From NCBI GenBank assembly GCA_030015575.1, contig JASDDO010000028.1, positions 21,555,154 to 21,619,153 of the forward strand: DNA of 64,000 nt, in the 5' to 3' direction. This DNA is from Agapanthus africanus (Eukaryota; Streptophyta; Magnoliopsida; Asparagales; Amaryllidaceae). Made by a program: the position numbers and the translations under genes. The notes beneath the pieces are model-generated. The model did not search any database. It saw nothing but the letters and a program-made list of their open reading frames with translations, and had not been told where the DNA came from. Numbering within the stretch: position 1 is the stretch's first letter; each line of letters starts with the position of its first letter. This document shows positions 36,331 to 47,534 of this stretch, in pieces.

Positions 36331-36337
36331 ATTTATA
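36331..36337 (-). promoter_or_regulatory. Antisense TATA box of element B
   Basis: TATAAAT on the minus strand (context CTTATAAATAGGACC), 105 bases from the 3' LTR, upstream of the antisense gene. Matches A (19772) and G (45484). Confidence 0.7.
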
Positions 36338-36426
36338 AGGCGCTTGCGCCCCTTGAGCTCACCCCTTGATCCAACGGTCAAGAGCTTACCACCGCTGCAC
36401 TCACGTGTGCGCCACGTCAGCACAAC

Positions 36427-36437
36427 GGTGGGGGGGG
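36427..36437 (+). other. Polypurine tract of element B
   Basis: GGTGGGGGGGG followed by CATT and the LTR TG at 36442. Confidence 0.85.
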
Positions 36438-36441
36438 CATT

Positions 36442-38783
36442 TGTTTCCCCCAATCTGAGCAAAGTTCTGCTGGAAATTCGAAATTCGAATTTTGAAGCAA
36501 CGCTTCAAATTCTGGGTGCAACGCGCCACGTGTCAGGCGCAGATGCATCAGCGCAGCGCCCAAGACAGCGCACCCAATCAGAGAAAAGCTCTGTTTAAAG
36601 CAAAATCAAAGGAAGCAATGCTTCAGTTGCGCTGCGCTGTGCGCTACGTGACACGTGTCAGCGCAGATGCGCTGGCGCTGTGCGCTGCGCTGTGCGCTGC
36701 GTGACACGTGTCACGCTCTGAGGCGTCTGCGCCAAACAAAATTAAGATTTCAAAGAAATCTTTCTATTTTTGTTAAAACAAGAAGATTTTCTTCTGTAAA
36801 ACAGGAGCCCTTGGATCAAAGATCCAACGGTGGGGGAAATTCCCCAAATCACTCAGAGAAAGATCTCTTTAACAAATTTATGGGCACTATAAAAAGGACC
36901 CTAGACCTCAATTCAAAAGGGATCAATATTTTTTTTTGAGAAATTAAACAGAGAGAACTCTGAAGAATTGAAGAGGAATCCTTAAGAACAAAAAAGGTAA
37001 AAAGCCTTTAGAAAAAGAGGAAATTCTCTTATGAACAGATGATTGATCTAAAAACAAGATCAATAATCTTTAAATAAAAACAGAATAAAAATAGTTCTTT
37101 GCACTTTTTATGAACCTCTGGTTCCTGAGATAAGAAAAAGCTTGTCTTTCTTTGATCTAAATTAGATCAAGAAATCAAATAGTGCTCTGCACTTCCTTTA
37201 TGAACCATTGGTTCTTGAATCTAAAAGATTCTCAAATTAATAGTGCTCTGCACTTGAAAAATTGCACTGTTGCGCTCCTGTGTTGGCGCAAGCCACCAGG
37301 GAGCGCCACGTGTCAGCAGCGCAACAGCGCAGCGCACTGACACAGCGCACTGCGTTGTTGCGCTTGCGCTCCTCAGAGCGTGAAACGTGTCAGCAGTGTA
37401 GCAGCACAACGCACTGGCGCAGCGCACTGCGCTTGCATGACACGTGTCCTCACCACAAGCGCTTGCGCTCTATGATTGGCGCAAAGCGCCTGAATAATGC
37501 AATGTATTTCTTTTGTTAAAGGGCCAGGCCCAAGTCAAAAAGACCTAGCAGGCCAAAATAAATTGCAAAGCAATAAAAAGGGGCAGAGCCTAAATGAAAT
37601 TGATGCTCTGCATCATTTATAAATGGGCAGAGCCCCAAAACAAATTGATGCTCTGCATCCTTTATGGGCAGAGCCCAGATCAAAATAAAAAGAAATGCAA
37701 TGCAAAAACAAATAAAAACGATGAGTATTTTCCAACTGGACTTAGCCCAATTTTGGCCGTAAGTCCTCAGATTAAAATGACTGAGCAAGATTGCTCTCTT
37801 AAATCAATTTACCTCCGGTTCGAGGGTACATCTCCGAACTCCTCTGACACCTGTAATTGTAATGCTTCAATGACGTCAGAGAGGTGACGGGTCCCGACGA
37901 CCACATATGAATATGGACTGCGGGGTCCTTAAACTCGTGGACCGAAACGTCCCTAAACTAATATTGTACCGAAACGTCCTTAAACTAATATTGGACCGAG
38001 ACGTCCTTAAACTAATGATGGACCACCACGTCCCTAAACTGGAATAATAGAGCCTCCAAATGCTCTTTTGCCGGATCTAAACGATCCCGTTTAGGTTGAT
38101 CTTAGCCCCAAACACGGCTAACGTATCCTTAAACATTCAAATGGACTATAAAACTCCAAATCAACCTTGGTTCAAGGGTACATCTCTAAACTCCTCTGAC
38201 ACCTATCGTTGTAATTCTTCAACGATGTCAGAGAGGTGATGAGTCCCGGCGGCCATATATTAAATGGATCACCACGTTAAGTCGACCTAAGTCTCAAACA
38301 GGACTAACGTATCCTTAACGAACGTTTAAGTTGATCTTAGCCTCAATACGGCTAACATATCCTTAAACTAAAACACCAAACCCAAATCTAAGTAAATACG
38401 GATTTGGACTAATCCACGTCCTACGGGCGACGACATTACTTAGTCTCCATATACAATCCACGGGCAATCACAAATAAAACAAACACACACAACACGAAGT
38501 GAAATTCTGGAGAAGGAGAAAGTTGTTACCGCGGTGCGGTAGCGTAATTAACTGCAGTGGCTTGCGCCTGCAGGGAAGAGCGTCCCTACAATCAAAAACC
38601 CCTCAAGCGAGGGGGAATCTGACGAAGTCTGCTACATCGGCCGCATTCGTCTAAACCTCCGATACACGGTGCCATAAATCAACTTGGCATCTTCGGAGAG
38701 GTAGACGGATAAAACCAATTAGCATCTGCCCCGAATCTCAGGAAAGACGTCCTCACGTCGTCGCCGTCTTTCGGAGGGGAACA
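36442..38783 (+). repeat. 3' LTR of element B
   Basis: 2342 bp from TGTTTCCCCC to GGGGAACA. Related to LTR A throughout but shorter, with fewer GCGC and 27-bp units (27-bp units at about 37920-38045). TATA box TATAAAAA at 36888. It shares the leader hairpins and the dyads (for example arms around AAC near 36495-36512). The five bases after it, GGCAT, should be the right target copy; the left copy is outside the window. Confidence 0.92.
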
Positions 38784-39748
38784 GGCATGAAGCTACCATC
38801 CTCCGAAGGAAAAATTACTGGTGAAATAGAAATGCACCCCTCCTATTGCTTATATCATCATAAGGTTTCGCACCCCACTCAAGAGTGCAAAGCTTTCGAT
38901 AGGTTGTGGCAAGGATATGTTGCTCATCGACAACATTTTAAGTGGGAGAAGCGTAAAACTCGTAGAGAGCGAGAAAATACGACCGAGAGGCTTAAAAGAA
39001 CTACCGGCGATTGTCGCATGGTTAACACCGGTGGGCCATAAGTGCCTACATTCAGGAGCGATTCTGATGAAGAGCTGGAACTTGCCCCTCTCTTTAAAGA
39101 GTCCACTTCGGGAAAAGAAGAAGAGCTGAAGGTCTGCGAAAATATCCGGCTACATAATCGGACGCTGCCTGAAAAGAATCTCGGACCCTCAAACAGAAAA
39201 GATAAAGGGAAAGAAAAGGTCTCTGAAGATATCGTCTTAGATGACCAAGTTGTGGAAAAGCTAAGTGCCAAGGACCCGCCGAAGAGAAATAAGGTGGATT
39301 ACAACGTCTTAGCGCATCTGAGGAAGCTACCCTCACAGCTCAGCATTCTTGACGTCCTTTTGCTATCAAAGGAGGCGAGAGATTCGTTAATCAAGGCACT
39401 ACAGGATCCAGAGCAATTCCAAGCTTTCCTGGCCGAGGAAAAGATGAAGGATGAATTGGAGAAAGTGCACACGGCCGATGTCGCTTTTGGTGATGAAGAC
39501 CTTCTCCTCGGGACGTGCGAACACAATCGTCCCCTCTATGTCTCAGGATACTGCCACGATATAAAAATAGGCAAAATCCTGATTGACAATGGATCCTCCG
39601 TTAACCTCCTCAATGTTCGGGTGTTAAAAGAAATCTGCATAAGCGTCCAGCACCTTGCTCGTGACAAGATCACCATCTCCGGGTTCGACTCCCAGTCATC
39701 AAGAACTCTTGGGTCTGTGATACTGACGCTACGCTTCGGGCTACTCGT
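38784..39748 (+). pseudogene. Element E gag-protease fragment
   Basis: Piece of a third Tat-type polyprotein on the plus strand, interrupted on the left by B and on the right by F. It contains CHHC motif 2 (YCLYHHKVSHPTQEC, about 38845) and the protease start with LIDNGSSVNLL (about 39580). A TAA at 39039 replaces a Gln codon. It ends abruptly at about 39748 within the protease (LRFGLLV). The rest of E is not in the window. Confidence 0.9.
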
Positions 39749-41795
39749 CCAAGCGGGAGCTAGCTCTTCGTCAATCGACGGTCACAACCACGCAAGCAAT
39801 AATAATATACAACGCCAAAGGGCGAGGATCAAAACCCAAAAAGAAACTCAAAACAGCCAGAAAACCATAATACTACAAGCGCGACTCTGAGGTCGAAATA
39901 ATACACCACTGTTTTCTAAGTCTGAAACAATATACAAGTTTTGGTTGATGGAATTTCTAGATACAATGAATAGTACATGTACAACGGCGGTTCTGATACA
40001 AAAGAACCCACCTACCAAAGCAAGTCACCCGTATGGAAGCAGAGTGCCAGAAAAGCCGCTAGGGAATCTGTGCGGCAAAAACCTGCAAGAACTGTGGCAC
40101 AACGGGGGTGAGTTGCCAACTCGTGAATAGAAAATATCTATAAGCAGAGATCGAATGTATGGCCCATCCTAGGTCAATACGATCGTATATATATATATAT
40201 ATATAAACCTCAATGTGAATAAGTCTGCGGCATGCTAAACTGGCAATGTAATCTCTATACATGAGTGTAGTGCCAAGTGCTCGTGCCAGTGCCTCAGGTA
40301 ATAGCATATCATAAATATGAGGTATGATCAATGTAATCAAATCTACATGTACGTGGATCCCGTCCACTCGTCACCTAATGACAATAACCATCATGCATGT
40401 AAATATCATCAGCATATGCATGGAAATATGAGGATATAAACCACCTGTGTCCCTCGCGACACGTCAAAATCATGGAACCGGAGTGTCCAGCATCGACACT
40501 CGAAAACATCATGAAAACTGTGCCTAGCATCGACACGTAAATCCTCATATAACGGGCTCCGTCAGTCCGGACCAGCCCACGGGCTCCATCAGTCCGGACC
40601 AGCCCACGGGCTCCATCTGCGGAATCGGCCCTCGGCCCCAGCAGTACGCCCATATCCATCTATCGACTCTGGTCGGTATCCTCTAGATAACCGCCAGGTC
40701 CAACCAATCACCGGTAAGTACTCGCCCGCCTCCAGGCTCAATCGGCAAAGTCCATCGATCATCTTGCCGAGGGGAACCATACCGGGTCCACCATGTACCC
40801 GCAATCAGCTCGTCCGCTCCTCGAATCGGGTTTCACATGTCGCTCTCAGCACCGAGAAAACACATGGTGGACGCACTGAAATATCATATCAAGGGTAACC
40901 GGGTTTTTAAAACAGTTTCATATTCTCTTTGAAATACCCACGGTTCCCAAATCCAGAAATACCATGGAAACAACATACCTCAATGCATATCATCAGAAAG
41001 TATGATGTAGGCGACATGTAAAGGAAATGTAAGCATATCATTATGTCATGCAAGAATCATATACTGAATGCAACAGTACTACAGTGTAGTGACATGTCAA
41101 TTATCGATGATGAAGTGTGTGAGCCGGCAAACAGTGTACGTGGAAGATACGCATCATCGATAATGGTGTTGGTGTCCTAACAGCATGACTGTAATATATC
41201 AACAACACAAGCGATGCAATGCAAATAGCATGAATATACAGAATCGAATATTCAACTCAACAGTAAAGAATCTACCTCAAAAACTATATCATGCAGCCTT
41301 GCCTTTTGAAATAAGACAAATCGGGGTTTTATGTAAAATAAGAGCTATGGTATTTTAAGAACAGATGCTACGTTTGAAAATATCCGTAGAATCCCTTTTG
41401 CCTATCTTTAAAATATCCCCGATTCGTTAGTTTTGAAATAGGTATGACTCGGGTCTAGTCTATGCCTATTATGCGAACTATTGACCCAACTATCAAGCCA
41501 ATCGGGAGGGGTATGAAAACCACCTAAATCTGAGTCGATATCATATTATCTCATCACATGGCAGGTATCACTACCATCATATCACATAATTTAGGGTACA
41601 ACTCTAAGTCTAGTACCATCGATACCATCTATATAATATGAATGCGGGGTAAAACACATGCCCAAGGCCCGCTAAAGCATCCTGTCGTATCTCCCATACG
41701 AATCCTGTTATATCGCCGATCTCACGGCCTCAAATCGAATCACATCGAATCAACCCACATCCCAAGCACTATCCTCATAATCCAGTATATGTACA
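39749..41795 (-). mobile_element. LTR-like sequence F, probably chromovirus (Tekay/Del type), partial
   Basis: About 2.05 kb of non-coding sequence unlike the Tat elements, including a (TA)n run at 40185-40203. Read on the minus strand it resembles LTRs of plant Tekay/Del chromoviruses as I remember them, for example the GGCGGGCGAGTACTTACCGG stretch at about 40711-40730. G inserted in it at 41796. The border with E lacks the TG/CA of an LTR end, so the boundary may be a rearrangement. The family call is tentative. Confidence 0.45.
41791..41795. repeat. Predicted left target-site duplication of element G (GTACA)
   Basis: The five bases before the left LTR of G. The right copy should follow the right LTR outside the window, near 64459, if the right LTR has the predicted length. 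Confidence 0.5.
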
Positions 41796-42604
41796 TGTTC
41801 CCCTCCGAACGACGGCGCGCAAGGCTGCGATGTCTTGGCGCTGAGATTCGGGGCAGATGCTAATTGATGTTATCCGTTCACCTCTCCGAAGATGCCAAGT
41901 TGGTTTATGGCACCATGTATCGAAGGTTTGAGCGGATGCGACCGATGTAGCAGACTTCGTCAGATTCCCCCTCGTTGAGGGGTTTTTTAATTGTGGGGAC
42001 GCTCTTCCCTGCAGGCGCAAGCCCCTGCAGTTAATTACGCTACCGCATTGCGGTAACAACTTTCTCCTTCTCCAGATGGTCACTTCGTGTCGTGGGTTTT
42101 GTTTTATGTTTTACTGCCCGTGGATCGTCTACGGAGACTGAGTTATGTCGTCGCCCGTAGGGCATGGACTAGTCCAAATCCGCATTATCTTAAATTTGGG
42201 TTTGGGGGTTTGGTTTGAGGATACGTCAGCCATGCTTGGGGCTAAGATCAACTCAAACGTTTGTTAAGGATGCGTTAGTCTAACTTTGTGACTAAGATCA
42301 ACTTAACGGGATCGTTTGGATCCTACAAAAGAGTGTTTGGACTTTAACGTTCCAGTTTAGGGACGTGGCGGTCCATCGTATATGTGGCCGTCGGGACCCG
42401 TCACCTCTCTGACGACGTTGAAGGATTACAACGGCGGATGTCAGAGGAGTTCAGAGATGTACCCTCGAGCCAGAGTTAATTAGGGGGATTCATAGTCCAG
42501 TCTGCTTGAAGGTTTAAGGACGCGTTAGCCATCTTTGAGGCTAAGATCAACTTAAACAGGACCGTTTAGATCCGACAAAAGAGCATATAGGGGGGCTCTA
42601 TTGT

Positions 42605-42905
42605 TCTAGTTTAAGGACATTGCGGTCTGTGGGTAGTTTAAGGACATTGCGGTCCATGGGTAGTTTAAGGACATTACGGTCCATGGGTAGTTTAAAGACA
42701 TCTCGGTCAATGGGTAGTTTAAAGACATCTCGGTCAATGGGTAGTTTAAAGACATCTCGGTCAATGGGTAGTTTAAAGACATCTCGGTCAATGGATAGTT
42801 TAAAGACATCTCGGTCAATGGGTAGTTTAAAGACATCTCGGTCAATGGGTAGTTTAAAGACATCTCGGTCAATGGGTAGTTTAAAGACATCTCGGTCAAG
42901 GTTAA
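42605..42905 (-). repeat. 27-bp tandem repeat in left LTR of G
   Basis: About eleven units with the core GTTTAAAGACATCTCGGTCA on the plus strand, the complement of the 27-bp repeat of A and B. The right LTR (61747-61990) has two units fewer, which explains the 54-base length difference. Confidence 0.9.
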
Positions 42906-43709
42906 GGACATCATAGTCCATGGGTTTAAGGACTCCACAGTCCGGTATGTGCTCTGGATGCTTCACACGGGTTCACTGCCGTGCTAGGCGAGGACCAGGC
43001 TCCGCTCTGGATGCTTCACACGGGTTCACTGCCGTGCTCTGCGAGGACCAGGATCCGCTCTGGACGTTTCCCGCGGGGTCAAAGAGTGACGTTATCCACG
43101 TTCCACGTAACCAGGAATTTTGTATCATGCATGGGTTTAAGGACCCCACAGTCCATGTCATGAATGGTCTTCGGGACCCGTCACCTCTTTGAAGACATTG
43201 AGGGATTACAATGCCAAATATCAAAGGAGTGAAGAGATGTACCCTAGAACCGGGGTGGATTAGATAGTCTTTGGCCCAATTTGGGTCAAGACTGATCAAT
43301 TATGTTATGAGCCTATCGGCCCAGTTAATCACAAATTGAGGACTTATGGCCAGCTTGGGCTAAGTCCAGTCAGGTCTGGAATATTGACTCTTTGTTGGTC
43401 CATTGAGGGAGAATGCTTGCCTCTATCCCTTTAGCCAATTGGGCCAAGGCCTAGTGTTAAACACTTCAGAGCAATCAGTGTTGAACACTGGGAATAAGGT
43501 TGATGAGTTAGTGTTCAACACTAAGAGATAATTGGTGTTAAACACCAGTAATAAGGCTTTTTCAAATTAGTGTTAAACACTAAAACAGATCAATGTTGAA
43601 CACTGCCAATAAGGTTCTTTAACCAGCATTGAATGCTAAGGCCCGACAGTGTTTTAACACTGGGCTTGAGAGTTTTAATTTTAGTGTTAAACACTAAGGC
43701 AAGAAGGGT

Positions 43710-43916
43710 CACGTGGCAGCACGTGAGAGCGCCCTCCCTTCAGTTGTTCTGCTGAAATTATCACTTCTTTCAAAGTATCACGTGCCATCACGTGATGGGC
43801 ATTCAAATGCTTGTATATTAGAGTTTCTGCCAAGGTCACGTGGATCACGTGGGGTGCTGCCTCAAAGGGACTTCTGTAGCTCTTTTGAGAGGGTCACGTG
43901 ATGGCACGTGACCCTA
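43710..43916. promoter_or_regulatory. Paired CACGTG boxes, transcribed part of LTR G
   Basis: Pairs CACGTG-N4-CACGTG at 43710, about 43778 and about 43896, and one pair with a three-base spacer near 43843. They are flanked by matching bases that extend the dyad (for example ATCACGTG...CACGTGAT). CACGTG is the G-box bound by plant bHLH and bZIP factors. Confidence 0.7.
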
Positions 43917-44640
43917 CCTCCATGTATGTTGTTGTTTAGAGAATCCGTTGATCTTTCTTTTCAGGAATTAAATTCCTCTGGCTTTGATTTTCAAAGGAAT
44001 TAAATTCCTGCTTCCTTTTTGAAGGTTTATATTCTGAAATAGAGTTGAACTCTGAATTTTCTGTAGGAATTAAATTCCTCATATATGTGAAGAACTGAAT
44101 AGGGTTAAACCCTAATGAAGGCCCTTAAGGAACTAAACTTCCCGTTTTAAAGAAATATGATTAAGGAAATTAAATTCCTGCTGTTTCAACAGAACTATGT
44201 TCTTAATTAGGGTTAAACCCTGCTTCTTTTATTTTGAAGGAATTAAATTCCCATGTTATAGGGTCGAGCCCTAATTTTATTTTAAAGGAATTGAATTCCT
44301 ACAGTTCTGCGAGAATTAAATTCTCATGCTTGCATTCCTTCTCTATGTTTTGGATCTGCATGGCAGGATCTCGACCCATTGAGAATTAAATTCTCAACCT
44401 TAAGGGGAGATGTGCACTTTGCAGATCCTCTATCAAAGAGAGAAGAGATGTGTTCTTCTGTTTTATATATTAGACTTAAACTCTGCTGAGAATTAAATTC
44501 TCTTTCTTTCCGAAAGCCTTCCCTTTCTTACCTAGGGTTTTTGCAGAAGATCCAGGTCTTTTCCAAGTATCAAAGCTTTTCTCCTTTTTTTCTTTCTCTG
44601 CGCGTGTATGTCCTTCCTTTTTTTGTATCTCTTGGCTCCT

Positions 44641-44647
44641 ATTTATA
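44641..44647 (-). promoter_or_regulatory. Sense TATA box of LTR G (left copy)
   Basis: TATAAAT on the minus strand within CTCCTATAAATAGGAG, itself a perfect dyad. The right copy is at 63729-63735. CACGTG pairs lie upstream of it in element sense. Confidence 0.7.
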
Positions 44648-44953
44648 GGAGAAGCAGCCGAGTCAATCAGTTTTTGACGAATCTTCATGGAGATATTTGA
44701 TTTGCATCCATTGTTCATTCTGGACCTTTGGATTATTAGGTGAATTTTATTCACCGTTGGATTTCAAACCCAGAGATTCTCCCTTTTTATTTTGGTTAGA
44801 TTTAAGGGGGAAATCTTTCCAAACCCGAGATTTTCCATAAATAAATGACCTCTGAATCTTTGATTTGATTGGATGCATATAGTTGCGTTCCTTTGGCAAG
44901 ATTCGCATTTCTCTCAGAATTTAATTCTGTTGACAAAAAGGGCTTTGAAAGCC

Positions 44954-45412
44954 GGTCACGTGTGACCACGTGACCCATGGTCACGTGCGGACACGTGACC
45001 CCCCTTTTGGAATGAAGGATCCTCTTTCTTTCTGCGTTCTGCCCTCTTCTGCTGCTTAGCCGTCACGTGTTACCACGTGACCCCTGGTCACGTGTGAACA
45101 CGTGACCCCTGTCTGGCACTTCTTTCCTTGGTTCAGTTGGAGAGCGAGTTTGCTGCTTTGAACGTCACGTGCCAACACGTGACCCTGGTCACGTGGAAGC
45201 ACGTGACCTCTTCTGAAGCTCTTTTCCTTAACTTTGCTCAGCGATTCATTGTGCACCTTTTCTGCACTTTATAGGTCACGTGTCAACACGTGACTGCTGG
45301 TCACGTGTAAGCGCGTGGCCCCTATTTGAAGCTTTCCGCAGAAGCTTTCCTGATTTTAAATCAGGAAACAAATGCCCCCACAGCGTTGTTCTCACGTGTC
45401 AGCACGTGAGTG
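44954..45412. promoter_or_regulatory. Array of nine paired CACGTG boxes between two opposing promoters
   Basis: Pairs with four-base spacers start near 44957, 44982, 45064, 45090, 45165, 45191, 45277, 45302 (degenerate) and 45393. Spacers differ (TGAC, CGGA, TTAC, TGAA, CCAA, GAAG, TCAA, TCAG) while both boxes are kept. The array lies between the sense TATA box (44641, minus) and the antisense TATA box (45484, plus), mostly in U3. Confidence 0.75.
45374..45385 (-). other. Polypurine tract of element G
   Basis: Minus strand CGCTGTGGGGGC followed by ATT and the LTR TGTTTCC. The context matches A and B (CAACG...GGGGG.ATT-TGTTT) although shorter in G. Confidence 0.75.
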
Positions 45413-45483
45413 CAACGCTGTCATCTCTTGCGACCGTTGGATTCATTTAGGGATTTGGGAGATGAAGCGTTTCCACTGTTTTC

Positions 45484-45490
45484 TATAAAT
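45484..45490 (+). promoter_or_regulatory. Antisense TATA box of element G
   Basis: TATAAAT in TTCTATAAATACCGC, 114 bases inside the element from the 3' LTR, reading toward the antisense ORFs. A donor-like CAG/GTAATA near 45640 and an acceptor TTTATTTCAG ending at 46039 suggest a leader intron of about 400 bases. Confidence 0.7.
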
Positions 45491-46044
45491 ACCGCTGTCT
45501 CTTCATAGGAGCCTTCACTCTGCTCGTCTTCTTCCTCTGAGAACTTTTCTTTGAGAATTTAATTCTCTTCTTCCAGAGCTTAGTTCTCTGTTTTAAGATT
45601 TTCCAGAGTTTAACTCTGTCAACGGATCCCTTTTCTTCAGGTAATAATGTTGAACGGCCAGAGCGCCTTCGTCCTTAAAAGAACTCTTTGGATTTTAAAT
45701 CCGCGTTAAGGGTTTCGCAAAGAACCCATTTTTCTTCAAGTCTTTTTTTTTTTTTATAAGAACAGGAAACCACCTGACTTTCGAACTGTAGATCTCTTAG
45801 GGTTTAGGTGATCCTTGGGGGGACGATGACAGCGTTTCAACTCCCTGGACTTTAATTCCATCAAAATTATTCCTGGGAATTTAATTCCCTCTCTCTTTTT
45901 TTTTCTGATAAGGAATTTACTTCTTATGAAGAACTCAGTTTCTTCACCCAAAGGCTACCTGGGGTCTCTTGGCCCGAGGCTGTTCTTCTGTAATTAATGC
46001 GAGGGGATTTTGTAATAATTCTCGCGACTTTTATTTCAGGTATC

Positions 46045-46551
46045 ATGGACACCCATCTGTATAGACTTGACCAGATTATCTCCTATGGGAACATCCGCGC
46101 GCTGGGTCGCAGTCAGAACCAGGAGTTCACCGATGCTCAGTGTGCCGAGATCATGAGCCGTTTCGACGAGTATAACCATAGGCTCCTTCCCCGTCGCTCT
46201 TCTCTTCTGAGGCTAATCGTGCTGGCGATCCGGGAGGCACTTCCTCTCTTTTGTGCCGGCATACCGCTCGGGGATTTGGACATTGCCGAGGATAAGGTGC
46301 ATTCGGTGTACCTTATGGGCTTGATCTCAAAAAGAAGGCGGGATGATCTCATTGCTCTCCTTCATCAGATTTTCCAGCAATCAGCTATACTGGGCGCCTA
46401 CCGGAGGGAAGAGGACATCCGCGGGGACCCCGATGCCTGTGACCGTGAGAGAAAGCATACTCGGGAGGTTCGAAATGCTTGGAAGATCTTGAATAAAGTC
46501 AATTCCGAGTTTCTCAACCCGTGCCCCGCGTCTGAAGCCTTGCCATTATAA
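46045..46551 (+). CDS. Antisense ORF 1 of element G (168 aa, Tat aORF family)
   Basis: Plus-strand frame, antisense to gag-pol. I chose the ATG at 46045 (MDTHLYRLDQI) rather than the upstream one at 45997, because it follows the acceptor TTTATTTCAG and gives the same 168 codons as the homologue in A (18724-19230). Gapless alignment with A, about half identical by eye, although the two gag-pol proteins are far more similar. Conserved blocks: RSQNQEFTDAQCAE, LLPRRS, AEDKVHSVYLMGLISK, LHQIFQQS, SEFLNPCP. Likely helical and soluble with no signal peptide. No known domain recognised; role in the element unknown. Confidence 0.75.
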   Translation: MDTHLYRLDQIISYGNIRALGRSQNQEFTDAQCAEIMSRFDEYNHRLLPRRSSLLRLIVLAIREALPLFCAGIPLGDLDIAEDKVHSVYLMGLISKRRRDDLIALLHQIFQQSAILGAYRREEDIRGDPDACDRERKHTREVRNAWKILNKVNSEFLNPCPASEALPL

Positions 46552-47006
46552 AAAATTTTCTTTTTATTTTGTATTGCCTTCTTGAAGTCTGGGTAATAAA
46601 TTTTGCTGTATCCTGGTACATTTGCATGCTTTTCCTTTAAAATTTTATTATTTTGCTACTGCTGTTACTCGTGCTTTTAATATGTGGGGTATCACTCCAT
46701 ATTTTCCTTTTAACTGCACGTCAGGTTTTTAGGCCTCACGTGTTCCACACGTGGGATCCCTTAATGTGGTTGTTCACAAGATTTTCTTCATGCCATACCC
46801 TTAGTGCACAATTTTAGGTGCAGAAAAGGGGCCTTGGGAATAGTTCCGTCTCCTTGATTTTCGGGGCTTTTCCTTTTTTTGGGCCTTGGAAATAATTTCC
46901 ATGCAGGATTTTCCGCGCACAGCACTTAATGCACTTCATTATATATGAGGCTTTTCTTTTCACGGAGAGATTCATATATATTTTTCTTGAGGGAGAAACG
47001 AGTGCC
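46552..47006 (+). other. Spacer between antisense ORFs 1 and 2 of G
   Basis: AT-rich, non-coding. Includes a CACGTG pair-like site near 46738 and TATATATGAGG near 46940, a possible TATA box for the second ORF. No frame of note. Confidence 0.5.
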
Positions 47007-47534
47007 ATGGCTTGTAATCGCCCTCACGCTCGTCGACAGCCGTGGGAAGTTTCTCTTGAGGAGATGATCCCCCGCTTTGCTGCTCGGTTGGTGGACCCTC
47101 TCCTTACCGACAACGAATGCGACTCAGCCATGCATGAACTCTCGATCCGTAGGGGGTCTCCCCTCCCGATGGGTTCTCTCTGGCTCCAGATGATCCTCTC
47201 GGCCGTGCTTGCCGATATTCCTCCTCACCCGGCAGAGATGACCCTGGCGATGCTTGATGCGGCGGAGGAAAAGCTCGAGAGCTTTCATGAAGCCTGTCTG
47301 ATTACTCAGGCTCTGAGGGACTGCTCAATTCATCTACTGAGCGAGATAAAGGCCCGACGAGCTATTATGTTTGCATTCGCGGACGAACACGGCACTAACC
47401 GATGGGGAGCGACTCCTCGCGAGAATCGTCGCTTCGATATGCTGGAGAAAGCGGAGAGAGAGATGGAGAATTTTGTCCTTTGCTTCATCAACCCCTGTGC
47501 CGCTGATCCTGTGTTTGGTGATCTTTTTCGTTAG
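47007..47534 (+). CDS. Antisense ORF 2 of element G (175 aa, diverged paralogue of ORF 1)
   Basis: Plus-strand frame from ATG 47007 (MACNRPHARRQPW), in a good context (GCCATGG). Its layout parallels ORF 1: LTDNECDSAMHEL against FTDAQCAEIMSRF, LDAAEEKLESFHEACLI against LDIAEDKVHSVYLMGLI, LLSEI against LLHQI, and CFINPCAAD against EFLNPCPAS near the C-terminus. Spacing between blocks is nearly the same, so it is read as an old tandem duplicate. Two Tat aORF copies in one element were not seen in A. Acidic, helical, no membrane segment; function unknown. The paralogy is by eye and needs a profile search. Confidence 0.65.
   Translation: MACNRPHARRQPWEVSLEEMIPRFAARLVDPLLTDNECDSAMHELSIRRGSPLPMGSLWLQMILSAVLADIPPHPAEMTLAMLDAAEEKLESFHEACLITQALRDCSIHLLSEIKARRAIMFAFADEHGTNRWGATPRENRRFDMLEKAEREMENFVLCFINPCAADPVFGDLFR

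Larger units (their letters stand above)
41796..45370 (-). repeat. Left (3') LTR of element G
   Basis: 3575 bp, from TGTTCCCC at 41796 to GGAAACA at 45370. The right border is set by the polypurine tract that follows, and the left border by comparison with the right LTR at 60938. It contains the three leader hairpins, eleven 27-bp units (42605-42905), one unit of the satellite motif (about 42950-43130), dyads AGTGTTAAACACT, AGGAATTAAATTCCT and AGGGTTAAACCCT (43450-44500), and paired CACGTG boxes (43710-43916, 44954-45412). Confidence 0.93.

Noticed and set aside
42598..42966. Frames over the 27-bp LTR repeat (both strands) as repeat peptides
   Set aside because: 27 is divisible by three, so all frames tend to stay open; copy number differs between the two LTRs.
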